Part shown: piece by piece, positions 34,107 through 44,087 of the stretch
How positions within the stretch are numbered: position 1 is the stretch's first letter
How the letters are laid out: every line of letters starts with the position of its first letter
Notes under the pieces: model-generated
Told to the model about the DNA's origin: nothing
Seen by the model: the letters and a program-made list of their open reading frames with translations, nothing else
The model's database searches: none
Assembly: GCF_029027965.1 (NCBI RefSeq)
Contig: NZ_CP119082.1
Coordinates: 352,001-416,000, forward strand
Source: Paracoccus sp. S3-43
Lineage (GTDB): Bacteria > Pseudomonadota > Alphaproteobacteria > Rhodobacterales > Rhodobacteraceae
DNA length: 64,000 nt
Reading direction: 5' to 3'
Translations under genes and position numbers: made by a program

Positions 34107-35327
34107 ATGACCGATAAACCGAAACTCAAACCGAAAGACGCGCCCGATCTCGGCCGTTTCGATTGGGAAGACGCCTTCCGGCTGGATGGGCAACTGACCG
34201 AGGACGAGCGGATGCTGCGCGACGCGGCGCGCAGTTTCTCGCAGGAGAAGCTGCAACCGCGCGTCATCAGGGCCTTCGCCGAAGAGGAAACCGATCCGGC
34301 GATCTTCCGTGAGATGGGCGAGATGGGCCTCTTGGGCGTGACGGTGCCGGCGGAATACGGCGGGCTGGGGGCGAGCTATGTCTCCTACGGCCTGATCGCC
34401 CGCGAGGTAGAGCGGGTGGACAGCGGCTATCGCAGCATGATGTCGGTGCAGTCCAGCCTGGTGATGTATCCGATCTATGCCTACGGGTCCGAGGAGCAGC
34501 GCCGGAAATATCTGCCGAAACTGGCGAGCGGCGAATGGATCGGCTGCTTCGGCCTGACCGAACCCGACGCGGGCTCGGATCCGGCGGGGATGAAGACCAC
34601 GGCGAAGAAGTCGGCGAGCGGCTATGTGCTGAACGGCACGAAGACGTGGATCTCGAACGCGCCCATCGCCGATGTCTTCGTGGTCTGGGCGAAATCCGAG
34701 GCGCATGGCGGCAGGATCCGCGGCTTCGTGCTGGAGAAGGGCACCAAGGGCCTCTCGGCACCGAAAATCGGCGGCAAGCTCTCGCTCCGCGCCTCGATCA
34801 CCGGCGAGATCGTGATGGACGATGTCGAGGTCGGTGAGGACGCGCTGTTGCCGCATGTCGAGGGGCTGAAGGGTCCGTTCGGCTGCCTCAACCGCGCCCG
34901 GTATGGCATTTCCTGGGGCGTCCTCGGCGCGGCCGAGTTCTGCTTCCACGCCGCGCGGCAGTATGGCCTGGACCGCAGGCAGTTCGGGCGGCCGCTGGCC
35001 AACACGCAGATCTACCAACTGAAGCTGGCGGACATGCTGACGGAGATCAGCCTTGGCCTTCAGGCATCCTTGCAGGTCGGGCGGCTTCTGGACGACGCGA
35101 ATGCAGCACCCGAGATGGTATCCATCGTCAAGCGCAACAACTGTGGCAAGGCGCTGGAGATTGCCCGCATCGCCCGCGACATGCACGGCGGCAACGGCAT
35201 TTCCGAAGAATTCCAGGTGATCCGCCACATGGTCAACCTTGAAACCGTCAACACCTATGAAGGCACCCATGACGTCCACGCCCTGATCCTGGGCCGTGCG
35301 ATCACCGGCCTTCAGGCTTTTTATTGA
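34107..35327 (+). CDS. gcdH: glutaryl-CoA dehydrogenase
   Basis: A 406-residue acyl-CoA dehydrogenase of the GcdH branch: [40 protein letters not shown], catalytic Glu in [20 protein letters not shown]. GcdH oxidises and decarboxylates glutaryl-CoA to crotonyl-CoA. ATG 34107 follows CGGAGGA; an earlier in-frame ATG at 34086 overlaps the thiolase end. The product links pimeloyl-CoA oxidation to central metabolism. Confidence 0.92.
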   Translation: MTDKPKLKPKDAPDLGRFDWEDAFRLDGQLTEDERMLRDAARSFSQEKLQPRVIRAFAEEETDPAIFREMGEMGLLGVTVPAEYGGLGASYVSYGLIAREVERVDSGYRSMMSVQSSLVMYPIYAYGSEEQRRKYLPKLASGEWIGCFGLTEPDAGSDPAGMKTTAKKSASGYVLNGTKTWISNAPIADVFVVWAKSEAHGGRIRGFVLEKGTKGLSAPKIGGKLSLRASITGEIVMDDVEVGEDALLPHVEGLKGPFGCLNRARYGISWGVLGAAEFCFHAARQYGLDRRQFGRPLANTQIYQLKLADMLTEISLGLQASLQVGRLLDDANAAPEMVSIVKRNNCGKALEIARIARDMHGGNGISEEFQVIRHMVNLETVNTYEGTHDVHALILGRAITGLQAFY

Positions 35328-35337
35328 GGATTGCGCG

Positions 35338-36099
35338 ATGAAGGTATTGGTGCCTGTAAAACGGGTGGTCGACTACAACGTGAAGGTTCGCGTGAAGGCG
35401 GACGGGACGGGTGTCGATCTTGCGAATGTGAAGATGTCAATGAACCCCTTTGACGAGATCGCGGTCGAAGAGGCGATCCGTCTGAAGGAAAAGGGCGCGG
35501 CGTCCGAGATCGTGGTGGTCTCCATCGGAGTGAAGCAGGCGCAGGAAACCCTGCGGACCGCGTTGGCGATGGGTGCCGACCGAGCGATCCTCATCGAGGC
35601 GGCGGCCGACGTGCATACCGACATCGAACCGCTGGCGGTGGCGAAGCTGCTGGCTGCGGTGGTGAAAGAAGAGGCCCCGGGTCTGGTGCTGGCCGGCAAG
35701 CAGGCCATCGACAACGACATGAACGCCACCGGCCAGATGCTGGCGGCGCTGCTCGGCTGGGCGCAGGGCACCTTTGCCTCGGAACTGGCGATCGAGGGCG
35801 ACCATGCCAAGGTCACCCGCGAGGTGGACGGCGGGCTGCAGACGATCAGCGTCAAGCTGCCCGCAATCGTCACCGTCGACCTGCGGCTGAACGAGCCGCG
35901 CTATGCCTCGCTGCCAAACATCATGAAGGCCAAGGCCAAGCCGTTGGCGACCAAGACGCCCGCCGACTACGGCGTGGACGTGAGCCCGCGGCTGACCGTG
36001 GTGAAGACGGTGGAACCGGCGGGCCGCAAGGCCGGGGTCCGGGTCGGCTCGGTGGACGAGCTGATTGCGAAACTGAAAGACGAAGCGGGGGTGATCTGA
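35338..36099 (+). CDS. etfB: electron transfer flavoprotein beta subunit
   Basis: A 253-residue ETF beta subunit, starting [20 protein letters not shown], with the family segment [20 protein letters not shown] and [17 protein letters not shown], where the AMP-binding and dehydrogenase-recognition regions lie. Accepts electrons from the acyl-CoA dehydrogenases of the cluster. Its stop overlaps the etfA start (TGATG). Confidence 0.95.
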   Translation: MKVLVPVKRVVDYNVKVRVKADGTGVDLANVKMSMNPFDEIAVEEAIRLKEKGAASEIVVVSIGVKQAQETLRTALAMGADRAILIEAAADVHTDIEPLAVAKLLAAVVKEEAPGLVLAGKQAIDNDMNATGQMLAALLGWAQGTFASELAIEGDHAKVTREVDGGLQTISVKLPAIVTVDLRLNEPRYASLPNIMKAKAKPLATKTPADYGVDVSPRLTVVKTVEPAGRKAGVRVGSVDELIAKLKDEAGVI

Positions 36100-37019
36100 T
36101 GGCCGTTCTTCTTCTTGCCGATGTGAATGACGGGCAGCTTGCCACCGACTCGGTGGCCAAGGCCGTCGATGCCGTGAAGGGTCTGGGCGAGGTCCACCTG
36201 CTGGTGGCCGGCCCCGACGCCGCCGCTGGCGAGGCGGCGCAGCTGGACGGCGTGGCCAAGGTGCTGAAGGCCGCCGACGGCGCCTATGACCACGGGCTGG
36301 CCGAGTCGATCTCGGCGCTGATCGTGTCGCTGGCCGGCAACTACAGCCATATCTGCGGCGCGGCGACGGCCTATTGCAAGAACGTGATGCCCCGCGTGGC
36401 CGCCCTTCTGGACGTGATGGTGGTCTCGGATGTCACCGCGGTGACCGACGCCGACACCTTCGAGCGGCCGATCTATGCCGGCAACGCGATCCAGACCGTG
36501 AAGTCGGCCGACGCGAAGAAGGTCTTCACCGTGCGGACGGCGAACTTCACCGCCGTGGGAGATGGCGGTTCGGCTGCGGTCGAGGCGGTCTCCGGGCCTT
36601 CGGGCGACGGGCTGTCTTCCTGGGTCGAGGACAAGGTCGCGGCCTCGGACCGGCCGGAACTGACCTCGGCCAAGATCGTGGTCTCGGGCGGCCGCGGGGT
36701 GGGGTCGAAGGAGAGCTTCGACATCATCGAGGCGCTGGCCGACAAGCTGAACGCCGCCGTGGGCGCCTCGCGTGCCGCGGTCGATTCGGGCTTTGCGCCG
36801 AACGACTGGCAGGTGGGTCAGACCGGCAAGGTGGTGGCGCCGCAGCTTTACATCGCCTGCGGCATCTCGGGCGCGATCCAGCATCTGGCGGGGATGAAGG
36901 ACTCGAAAGTCATCGTCGCCATCAACAAGGACGAAGAGGCCCCGATCTTCCAGATCGCCGACTACGGCTTGGTCGGAGACCTGTTCACGCTGGTGCCCGA
37001 ACTGACGGGCAAACTTTGA
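36099..37019 (+). CDS. etfA: electron transfer flavoprotein alpha subunit
   Basis: A 306-residue FAD-binding subunit. The C-terminal FAD domain shows [40 protein letters not shown] and the closing [20 protein letters not shown]. Forms the ETF dimer with EtfB and would hand electrons to ETF-ubiquinone oxidoreductase, whose gene follows but is broken. Confidence 0.95.
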   Translation: MAVLLLADVNDGQLATDSVAKAVDAVKGLGEVHLLVAGPDAAAGEAAQLDGVAKVLKAADGAYDHGLAESISALIVSLAGNYSHICGAATAYCKNVMPRVAALLDVMVVSDVTAVTDADTFERPIYAGNAIQTVKSADAKKVFTVRTANFTAVGDGGSAAVEAVSGPSGDGLSSWVEDKVAASDRPELTSAKIVVSGGRGVGSKESFDIIEALADKLNAAVGASRAAVDSGFAPNDWQVGQTGKVVAPQLYIACGISGAIQHLAGMKDSKVIVAINKDEEAPIFQIADYGLVGDLFTLVPELTGKL

Positions 37020-37077
37020 ACCCAAGCTTTCGGGGGCCGGCTGCCTCCGGAACTCCAAGGAAGATCGAGGACAGAAA

Positions 37078-38320
37078 ATGCAGCCCTCTCCTGCGCGCGA
37101 AAGCATGGAATACGATGTCGTCATCGTCGGCGCCGGGCCCTCGGGCCTGTCCGCAGCGATCCGGCTGAAACAGCTGGACCCCGAGCTTTCGGTGGTGGTG
37201 CTTGAGAAGGGGTCCGAGGTCGGCGCCCATATCCTTTCGGGCGCGGTGCTGGATACTTGCGGACTGGATGCCCTGCTGCCCGACTGGCGGACCATGGATG
37301 CGCCGGTCAAGGTGCCGGTGAAGGAGGACAAATTCTACATCCTCGGCCCGGCGGGCAAGGTGCGCATCCCGAACTGGCCGATGCCGCCGCTGATGAACAA
37401 CCACGGTAAATACATCGTCTCGATGGCCAATGTCTGCCGCTGGATGGCGCAGGTGGCCGAGGGGCTGGGGGTGGAGATCTTCCCCGGCATGTCCTGTTCG
37501 GAACTGGTCTATGACGGCGACCGGGTGGCCGGCGTCGTCGCCGGCGAATTCGGCCGCGACCCCGAGACCGGGGAGCCGGGGCCGTCCTACGAACCCGGCA
37601 TGGAACTGCGCGGCAAATACGTCTTCCTGGGCGAGGGCGTGCGCGGGTCCTTGGCGAAGGAGATCATTGCCAAGTATGACCTGTCCAAGGGCCACGAGCC
37701 GCAGAAATTCGGCCTCGGTATGAAGGAGATCTGGGAGATCGACCCGGCGAAGCACAAGCTGGGCACGGTCACCCATACGATGGGCTGGCCGCTCGGCTCC
37801 AACGCCGGAGGCGGTAGCTTCATCTATCACCTTGAAAACAATCAGGTCTATGTGGGCTTCGTGGTCCACCTAAACTACAAGAACCCCTACCTCTACCCCT
37901 ACATGGAATTCCAGCGCTTCAAGCATCACCCGATGGTGGCCGAGCTGCTGGAGGGCGGCAAGCGCGTGGCCTATGGCGCGCGGGCGATTTCCGAGGGCGG
38001 CTATCAGTCGATGCCGAAGATGGTGGCGCCCGGCGTTGCCCTGCTCGGCTGCTCGGCTGCTCGGTCGGCATGGTCAACGTGCCGCGGATCAAGGGCAACC
38101 ACAACGCCATGCTGTCCGGCAAGGCCGCGGCCGAGGCCGCCCATGCCGCGATCAAGGCCGGCCGGATGGGCGACGAGCTGTCGGATTACGAGACCGAGGT
38201 CCGCACCGGCGCCATCGGCAAGGATCTGAAGAAGGTTCGCAAGTCAAGCCGCTGTGGTCGAAATACGGGCTGATCGCCAGCCTGATGGGCGGCGGTGCGG
38301 ACATGTGGCTGAACGAGATG
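37078..38320 (+). pseudogene. ETF-ubiquinone oxidoreductase, frameshifted and truncated
   Basis: The first 320 or so residues read as ETF-QO: VVIVGAGPSGLSAAIRLKQL (FAD site), VGAHILSGAVLD and GGSFIYHLENNQVYVGFVVH. At 38041-38064 the 8-mer CTGCTCGG occurs three times in tandem; two copies would read ALLGCSVGMVNVPRIKGNHN, so one extra copy shifts the frame. A 1-nt loss near 38237 shifts it again, giving VKPLWSKYGLIASLM. Homology stops after DMWLNEM at 38320, so the C-terminal 4Fe-4S ferredoxin domain is absent. Confidence 0.9.
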
Positions 38321-38567
38321 GCTGTCGAGGCTGGTGTCGCAGCGATGACCATTCTGGGCGAGATACGATTCCCTGCGCCAGTCACGTGGGTGGAGTTCGA
38401 CTATCGTGAGTTGGTGGTTGTTCGTTTCGAAAGGGGTTCACCTGCGACCGCGCATGACGATCGCCCCATCGGATCGGGTCATCGGGGCTTCCTGATTGAT
38501 GGTCAACAGGATGACCATCTGCTGATCACGATGTTCAGTCGCGAGTCAGGCAGCAGGATCATGGATC
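38321..38567 (+). other. unidentified coding fragment between ETF-QO and IS3 remnant
   Basis: An open stretch that continues the shifted ETF-QO frame: VEAGVAAMTILGEIRFPAPV, then FDYRELVVVRFERGSPATA and GFLIDGQQDDHLLITMFSRE. It looks like real protein sequence but is not ETF-QO. It is probably an internal piece of another gene trapped at the junction. I do not recognise the family. Confidence 0.4.
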
Positions 38568-39007
38568 CGCTCACCGGCGCCTGCAGCCAGGCATAGAACC
38601 CGCTCGGCTGGATGCGCAGGCACCGGCACATCGCACGGATGGAAAACTGACCCCGATGCTCGGCCACGAACGCGTATCTCACTTTGCATCCCTGGCGAAA
38701 TACGCGGTGGCTTTATTTAGGATGTCACGTTCCTCCGATACCCGGACCAGCTCTCGCTTCAGTCGTCGGATCTCGGCATCCTTTGCCGTCTCACCCGACA
38801 CCGCCTTCGCGAACTTGCGCTTCCAGGCATAGAGCGAGTGCGTGCTCACCCCGAGCCGCTCAGAGACCTCCTTGGCCGGGTAGCCCCGCTCCGTGATCTG
38901 CGCCACCGCATCGCGCTTGAAATCGTCAGTGAAATTACCTGTGCCCATCATGGCCTCCTTGCCTCAAAGTTAGCGAAAAAGGCGTCCACGAAACATGGGG
39001 CTATTCA
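38568..39007 (-). mobile_element. truncated second copy of the IS3-family element
   Basis: The left 440 bp of the element found at 1436-2654, in opposite orientation. The outer end (TGAATAGCCCCATGTTTCGT) is at 39007. Identity with copy 1 stops at 38568, inside orfB codon 39 or so, where unrelated sequence begins. Confidence 0.9.
38679..38951 (-). CDS. IS3-family OrfA, intact
   Basis: A 90-residue helix-turn-helix protein with RGYPAKEVSERLGVSTHSLY and a leucine-zipper-like RRLKRELVRVSEERDILNKA. Unlike the copy at 1492, codon 62 is CGA, so the frame is complete. Only 37 or so codons of orfB follow, so no OrfAB transposase can be made from it. Confidence 0.88.
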   Translation of the reverse strand: MMGTGNFTDDFKRDAVAQITERGYPAKEVSERLGVSTHSLYAWKRKFAKAVSGETAKDAEIRRLKRELVRVSEERDILNKATAYFARDAK

Positions 39008-39107
39008 ATGTTTCCCTGGTCATGATGGCCTTCGCCATGACGACCGTCATCCGCCATCATGCCAATGCCGCGCCGCCCCCAAAAACGATGCGCAGACCCC
39101 ATCGCCT

Positions 39108-39266
39108 CCCTTGATCCGATGGTCTGTCCAGGAAATCCGCCGCATCGCCAATCGCATGGCACAGCGTCAAATCCAGCCCGCACAGATCATCGCATGGTCG
39201 CTGTGGCGAAGGGCGCATCAGGCCGCAGCAAGACAGGCTCATATCAAACTGAAAACGCAACTGTAA
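39108..39266 (+). pseudogene. transposase C-terminal remnant
   Basis: The last 52 codons of a transposase-like frame: LIRWSVQEIRRIANRMAQRQ, then PAQIIAWSLWRRAHQAAARQ, ending KLKTQL and a stop. This tail is familiar from a DDE transposase group (IS4/IS701-like), but I cannot fix the family. The N-terminal part is missing. Confidence 0.45.
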
Positions 39267-39680
39267 TGCTAGGGCGCGGAAAGATTTGATAGCAAAATTT
39301 ACTATCTACACAGCCAAGGAGGAACTTCGAAATTTTGCTGGCTCGTCACTTTTGTTGCGCATTGCAATCGCACGGATGGAGACGGCTCGGCTAGCAGCTA
39401 CTTTTACTAAATTTCTGAGGATCCGATGCTGCGAGGTAAAGGGCGGTTTCGGCGGACCATTCGCTGCGGTCCACCTGAACGGCTGCTTCGTCAAGGTTGC
39501 TGCGACAGCCATGCCGCACCTCCGTCAGTCTGCTTCCCGCCCGTTGTCACGACGTCGATTTTTCGAACCGTGATGCTCATGCGGCCAAGCATTCCGCCGG
39601 CCGCCAGTCACCTTGATGCAAAGACAAGTATTTCTGGAATCTAGCCCCCGCAACCACTTCTGTCATGGAACCGCACGGAA
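39267..39680. other. gap without recognisable gene
   Basis: Mixed and locally AT-richer sequence (39285-39420). Short open frames exist on both strands, but none has a ribosome-binding site or a recognisable motif. Confidence 0.5.
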
Positions 39681-39863
39681 ATGGTCGAGCGCTGGCGGGA
39701 GCGGTGGGCCGATCATGTCAACGAGCGACTGGCCAAACTCGACATTGTCGCCCGCATCGATCATCGCAGCCTTGAGGCACAGAGCATCGAACTGGAACCG
39801 CAGAGCCAGATCGGAGCACCGGCACAGCGGATCGAGCGGGAGGGCATGGAGGCGGATGCAGGT
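39681..39863 (+). pseudogene. MobA/MobL (TraA-type) relaxase fragment
   Basis: About 60 codons reading VERWRERWADHVNERLAKLD, RIDHRSLEAQSIELEPQSQI and APAQRIEREGMEAD. This is the segment following the catalytic domain in MobA/MobL relaxases (typically WADHxNxxLxxxGxxARIDHRSL). It is cut by IS110-like sequence at about 39870. With the TrbI and ArdB genes it marks lost conjugative DNA. Confidence 0.65.
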
Positions 39864-39879
39864 ATCGCCGGCTCCGTTG

Positions 39880-39951
39880 CGGATAGGCGTATGCATCAAG
39901 GCTCGCTTTGGAGATGTCGATGCCGACCGTTTGTGGTAGGGAATTATCCAT
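39880..39951 (-). pseudogene. IS110-family transposase N-terminal remnant
   Basis: Twenty-four codons starting MDNSLPQTVGIDISKASLDA, the RuvC-like DEDD start of IS110 transposases (VGIDVSKxxLD). The rest is replaced by the relaxase fragment. Confidence 0.5.
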
Positions 39952-40210
39952 CTTTTCCGCTGTCCTATTCTTGTCATCCGGGCCCGAAGCCCTGGTTTCT
40001 ATCCAGGCCTGTTGGAAAAGAAAGGGGTGATCACACTAATCGACGGTCCTCCACCACCGAGACAACTTCGATCCATCCCCTTCCGCCCGATCCGGGGCGG
40101 CCACCCCGGATCGAGCATCTCATAATGCCCAAGCAGACGGAAAAGTCATAAGACAAGACAACCCCATCAGTTCATTCCAAGTCAAACGCTATGGCTCACG
40201 ATGGTAGAAC

Positions 40211-41272
40211 TTAACGTATGCGTAAACCGTCGGTTGCAAATATCCTGACTACTTCGGGCTTGAATCTTAGTGTCAACCTGGTGCCGGCGCGGATTTCCTC
40301 GGCATCGCGCTGTTCAGCAACGATGGCCTGGCCGTCATGGAGACGCGCATAGAGATAACGCGTGCCACCAAGATATTCGCTGAAGTCGACGGTGGCGGCC
40401 AATCCATTCTCAGTGCCAAGGCTGATATGTTCGGGGCGGATGCCAAGCTGCACCGGACCCGATGCGCCCCTGACCGCCGAGGCGAAGGGCGGATTTCCCG
40501 CCACCGACACGGTGCCGTCCGGCGCGATGGTGGCGGTCAGGAAGTTCATCTTGGGCGATCCGATGAAGCCCGCGACGAAGCTGTTGTCGGGATCCTCGTA
40601 GACCTGCCGGGGCGTGCCGGTCTGCTCGATCCGTCCGTCGCGCAGCACGACGATCTTGTCGGCGAGCGTCATCGCCTCGGTCTGGTCGTGGGTGACATAG
40701 ACCATCGTGTTGCCCAGTTCACGATGCAGCCGGGCGATCTCGATGCGCATCGACACCCGAAGCTCGGCGTCGAGATTGGACAGCGGCTCGTCGAACAGGA
40801 AGACCTCGGGCTTGCGCACGATGGCCCGCCCGATGGCGACCCGCTGGCGCTGGCCGCCCGAAAGCTGGCCGGGCCGGCGGTCGAGCAGCGGCTCGATCTT
40901 CAGGATGCGCGCGGCAGCGAGCACCTGGCTCTCGATCTCGGCCGCGGGCGTATGCGCCATGCGCAGCCCGAAGCCGAGATTCTCGCGCACGCTCATATGC
41001 GGATAGAGCGCATAGGACTGAAACACCATGGCGATGCCACGCTGCGAGGGATCAAGGTCGGTGACATCGCGCCCCCCGATCTCGACCAGCCCGTCGGTCA
41101 CCTCCTCAAGCCCGGCGATCATCCGAAGAAGCGTCGATTTTCCGCAGCCGGACGGCCCGACGAACACCACGAACTCGCCGGGCCCGATGTCGAGATCGAC
41201 CCCGTGGATGACCTCGACGCCGCCGAAGGACTTGCGGACCTGCCGCAGGCACATGCCAGCCGATTGCGCCAT
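40211..41272 (-). CDS. sugar ABC transporter ATPase, MalK/UgpC type
   Basis: A 353-residue ATPase: Walker A GPSGCGKST, signature LSGGQRQRVAIGRAI, Walker B VFLFDEPLSNLD, then a C-terminal OB-type regulatory domain containing VQLGIRPEHISL. ATG 41272 (MAQSAGMCLR) is 5 nt after the GH127 stop, so translation is coupled. It is the last gene of the sugar operon and would energise the MalFG-type permeases at 43224-45010. Confidence 0.9.
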   Translation of the reverse strand: MAQSAGMCLRQVRKSFGGVEVIHGVDLDIGPGEFVVFVGPSGCGKSTLLRMIAGLEEVTDGLVEIGGRDVTDLDPSQRGIAMVFQSYALYPHMSVRENLGFGLRMAHTPAAEIESQVLAAARILKIEPLLDRRPGQLSGGQRQRVAIGRAIVRKPEVFLFDEPLSNLDAELRVSMRIEIARLHRELGNTMVYVTHDQTEAMTLADKIVVLRDGRIEQTGTPRQVYEDPDNSFVAGFIGSPKMNFLTATIAPDGTVSVAGNPPFASAVRGASGPVQLGIRPEHISLGTENGLAATVDFSEYLGGTRYLYARLHDGQAIVAEQRDAEEIRAGTRLTLRFKPEVVRIFATDGLRIR

Positions 41273-41277
41273 GACGT

Positions 41278-43200
41278 TCACTCCCGATGCTCCCTGACCC
41301 AGACCATCATCTCGCCCGGTTCGCGGTTGTCCCACAGATGATAGGGCACGAGACGCGCGGTGGTCTGCTCCACGTCCGGGGTGTTTTCTGCATAGAGATC
41401 GTCGCCCCAGGTCGTCGTCCGTTCGCGCAGCGCCGGGGCGTCGATAGCGACGGCGCCGTCGAGATCGGGCAGCGGCGCGGTCTGCATCCGTTCGGCCGCG
41501 TTTTCCAACTGCAGCGTGTGAAGGCAGCATCCGTTGTCCACCCCCTCAAGGCAATAGACCAGCGGGCCCCGCAGGACCGCCGCGCGACCGGCATTGTGCC
41601 GGACCAGCGGATGGGTGCGCAGAACCCGCGGCTTCAGCGCCAGCGTCAGCGACAGGCTGTCGCCGTCGGCCCAGTCGCGTTCGATACGGGCGTAGCCCTT
41701 GACCATCACCGCGGAAAGATCCACCTCTTCGCTATTGACCGCAAGCCGGGTGCCATGGGACCATTCGGGGATGCGCAGCGAAAGCGCGAACCGGGCCGGC
41801 GCCTCGGCCTCGATCCTCAGCGCGATCTCGCCCGACCACGGATAGTCGGTCTCCTGCACCAGCGTGAAGCGCGCACCGTTCGCAAGCTCGATCCGCGCCT
41901 GGCTCGTGCAGTAGAGATGCACGGCGACCTCGTCATCGGCCACGCCATAGAGATAGGAGCCGAGCGAGGTGACCAGCCGCGCGATGTTGGGCGGGCAGCA
42001 GGGACAGGGATGCCACTCCCAGCGATGATGCCGGCCGGCGCTTTCCAGAGGGTTGTCGTAGAAGAACCGCTTGCCGTCGATCGAAAGCCCGGTGATCGCG
42101 CCGTTGTAGAGCGTCTGCTCCATGATGTCGGCATAGCCCCGGTCCGGCCCGCGCCCCAGCATCCGCGAGGCCCAGAACACCAGTGCCACCGAGGCGCAGG
42201 TCTCGGCATAGGCGGTGTCGTTGGGCAGGTCGTAATGCTCGGTGAAGCCCTCGTTGGCCTCTGCCGGCCCGATCCCGCCCGTCACATACATCTGCTTCTG
42301 CGTCAGATCCGCCCAGAGCGTCTCCAGCGCGCGCGTCAGGCTGTCGTCATGATATTCGGTGGCGATATCGGCCATGCCCGAATAGAGATACATCGCGCGC
42401 ACCGCATGGCCGACCACCTTGGTCTGCTCCCGGACCGGCAGATGCGACTGGGTATATTCGAGCGTGTTCGCCTGCACGCCCTTGGGATCGCGTCCGTGGG
42501 CCAGCGCCTCTTCGATGAAGAAGTTGGGCTGCTGGCCGCGCTCGTCGATGAAGAACTTCGCCAGATCCATGTAGTCCTGGCGGCCGGTTTCGCGCGCGAG
42601 GCGCACGAGCGCGAGTTCGATCTCCTCATGGCCGCAATAGCCGCGCACCTGCCCCGGCCCGGGTCCGAATTTCCGCACCAGATGGTCGGCCATCCGGCAC
42701 ATGATGTCGAGGAACTTGCGCTTGCCGGTCGCCTGATAATAGGCCACGGCCCCCTCGATCATGTGACCCGCACAGTAAAGCTCGTGGAAGTCGCGCAGGT
42801 TGGTCCATTTCCATTCCGGCTTCACCCGCTGGAAGAACGAGTTGAGATAGCCGTCCGGCTCCTGGAGCTTTTCGTAGAGGTCGATGATCGCATCGGCGCG
42901 CGCCTCGAGCTCGGGATTGGGCTTGCGGTAGAGCGAATAGGCGATGGTCTCGATCGACTTGCCGAGGTCGCTGTCCCAGAACATCTGCGACGTTCCGAGC
43001 CATTGCACGATGGGAATGACGATGCCGGGGCTTGGCACGTCGGGGTCGATCTGTTCCAGCATGCGCGCCTCGACGCAGCGGTCCAGCAGGGCGGCGGCGG
43101 TGTGGTCGCAGACAGCATCCTGCCAGCGGCCCCAGAACCCGCCGACGCTGACGGCAGGCACGGGAAGGGGGCGGAATTGGCGCGTGGGGATGGTTGGCAT
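41278..43200 (-). CDS. glycoside hydrolase family 127 (beta-L-arabinofuranosidase-like)
   Basis: A 640-residue (alpha/alpha)6-barrel enzyme, formerly DUF1680. The Cys/Glu zinc active-site pattern known from HypBA1 is present: AYAETCAS supplies Glu and Cys and HPCPCCPPNIAR the two adjacent Cys. Members release L-arabinofuranose or related sugars by a Cys-dependent retaining mechanism. No signal peptide, so it acts in the cytoplasm on an imported oligosaccharide. ATG 43200 follows AGGA; an ATG at 43227 overlapping the permease stop is an alternative. Confidence 0.88.
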   Translation of the reverse strand: MPTIPTRQFRPLPVPAVSVGGFWGRWQDAVCDHTAAALLDRCVEARMLEQIDPDVPSPGIVIPIVQWLGTSQMFWDSDLGKSIETIAYSLYRKPNPELEARADAIIDLYEKLQEPDGYLNSFFQRVKPEWKWTNLRDFHELYCAGHMIEGAVAYYQATGKRKFLDIMCRMADHLVRKFGPGPGQVRGYCGHEEIELALVRLARETGRQDYMDLAKFFIDERGQQPNFFIEEALAHGRDPKGVQANTLEYTQSHLPVREQTKVVGHAVRAMYLYSGMADIATEYHDDSLTRALETLWADLTQKQMYVTGGIGPAEANEGFTEHYDLPNDTAYAETCASVALVFWASRMLGRGPDRGYADIMEQTLYNGAITGLSIDGKRFFYDNPLESAGRHHRWEWHPCPCCPPNIARLVTSLGSYLYGVADDEVAVHLYCTSQARIELANGARFTLVQETDYPWSGEIALRIEAEAPARFALSLRIPEWSHGTRLAVNSEEVDLSAVMVKGYARIERDWADGDSLSLTLALKPRVLRTHPLVRHNAGRAAVLRGPLVYCLEGVDNGCCLHTLQLENAAERMQTAPLPDLDGAVAIDAPALRERTTTWGDDLYAENTPDVEQTTARLVPYHLWDNREPGEMMVWVREHRE

Positions 43201-43223
43201 CGGGTTTTTCCTGAAGAGTGAGG

Positions 43224-44087
43224 TCATTTGACGGCGCCGGCCATGAGCCCGCGCATGTAGTAGCGTTGCAGGGCAAGGAAGACGAACAGGCACGGGATGG
43301 TCATGACCATCACCCCCGCCTGCACGGCCCCCCAGTTGATCGCGCCCAGCCGTCCCGCGCGCACTGCGGTCATCAGCACCGGCAGCGTATAGTTCTCGTT
43401 GCTGGAGAGCAGGATGAGCGCGGCGAGGAACTCGTTCCAGGCGTTGAGAAAGGCGAAGATCGCGACCGTCGCGACCCCCGGCATGACGAGCGGCAGCAGC
43501 ACCCTGACCAGAAGCTTGAGGTCGCGCGCACCGTCGATCCGCGCCGCTTCCTCGATCTCCTTCGGCACCGCGTCGAAAGCGTTGCGCATCATGAAGACCG
43601 AAAAGGGCAGTTGCAGCGTCACATAGACCAGCGTCAGCCCGACCAGCGAATTGTTGAGCCCCAGCTTCGCGAGGATGATGAAGAGCGGCGTCAGGATCGA
43701 CTGGAACGGGATCATCAGCGTGGCGATGATCAGCACGAAGAAGGCGTTCCGGAACGCGAACCGATAGCGCGAGAAGCCGTAACCGGCCAGCAGCGCGACC
43801 ACCACCGTCAACACGACCGTCCCCAGCGAGACCACCGCCGAATTGAGGACATGCTGCCAGATGCCGGCCCCGAAGCCGTCGAGCGCGGCATAGGCGTCGA
43901 AGCTGATCCCGGTCCTCGGCCAGGGCGGCAGCGGCGGCGTCTGCGATTCCGCATTGGAGCGCAGCGAGGAGAGGCCGGCCCAGAAGAACGGCGCCAGAAA
44001 GAAGAAGGACGCGAGGATCCCGAAGCCGTGATAGCCGAGATTGCCCAGAAGCCTGCCCCGCGCCCGTTTTGCGCTGCCTGTGCTCAT
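43224..44087 (-). CDS. sugar ABC transporter permease, MalG type
   Basis: A 287-residue inner-membrane permease with six predicted spans and the coupling loop EEAARIDGARDLKLLVRVLL. N-terminal GNLGYHGFGILASFFFLAPF gives the first span. Start overlaps the preceding permease gene by 4 bp. Confidence 0.9.
   Translation of the reverse strand: MSTGSAKRARGRLLGNLGYHGFGILASFFFLAPFFWAGLSSLRSNAESQTPPLPPWPRTGISFDAYAALDGFGAGIWQHVLNSAVVSLGTVVLTVVVALLAGYGFSRYRFAFRNAFFVLIIATLMIPFQSILTPLFIILAKLGLNNSLVGLTLVYVTLQLPFSVFMMRNAFDAVPKEIEEAARIDGARDLKLLVRVLLPLVMPGVATVAIFAFLNAWNEFLAALILLSSNENYTLPVLMTAVRAGRLGAINWGAVQAGVMVMTIPCLFVFLALQRYYMRGLMAGAVK

Noticed and set aside
39286..39573. 95-codon open frame on the plus strand in the junction zone
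   Set aside because: No ribosome-binding site or recognisable motif; the opposite strand is equally open.
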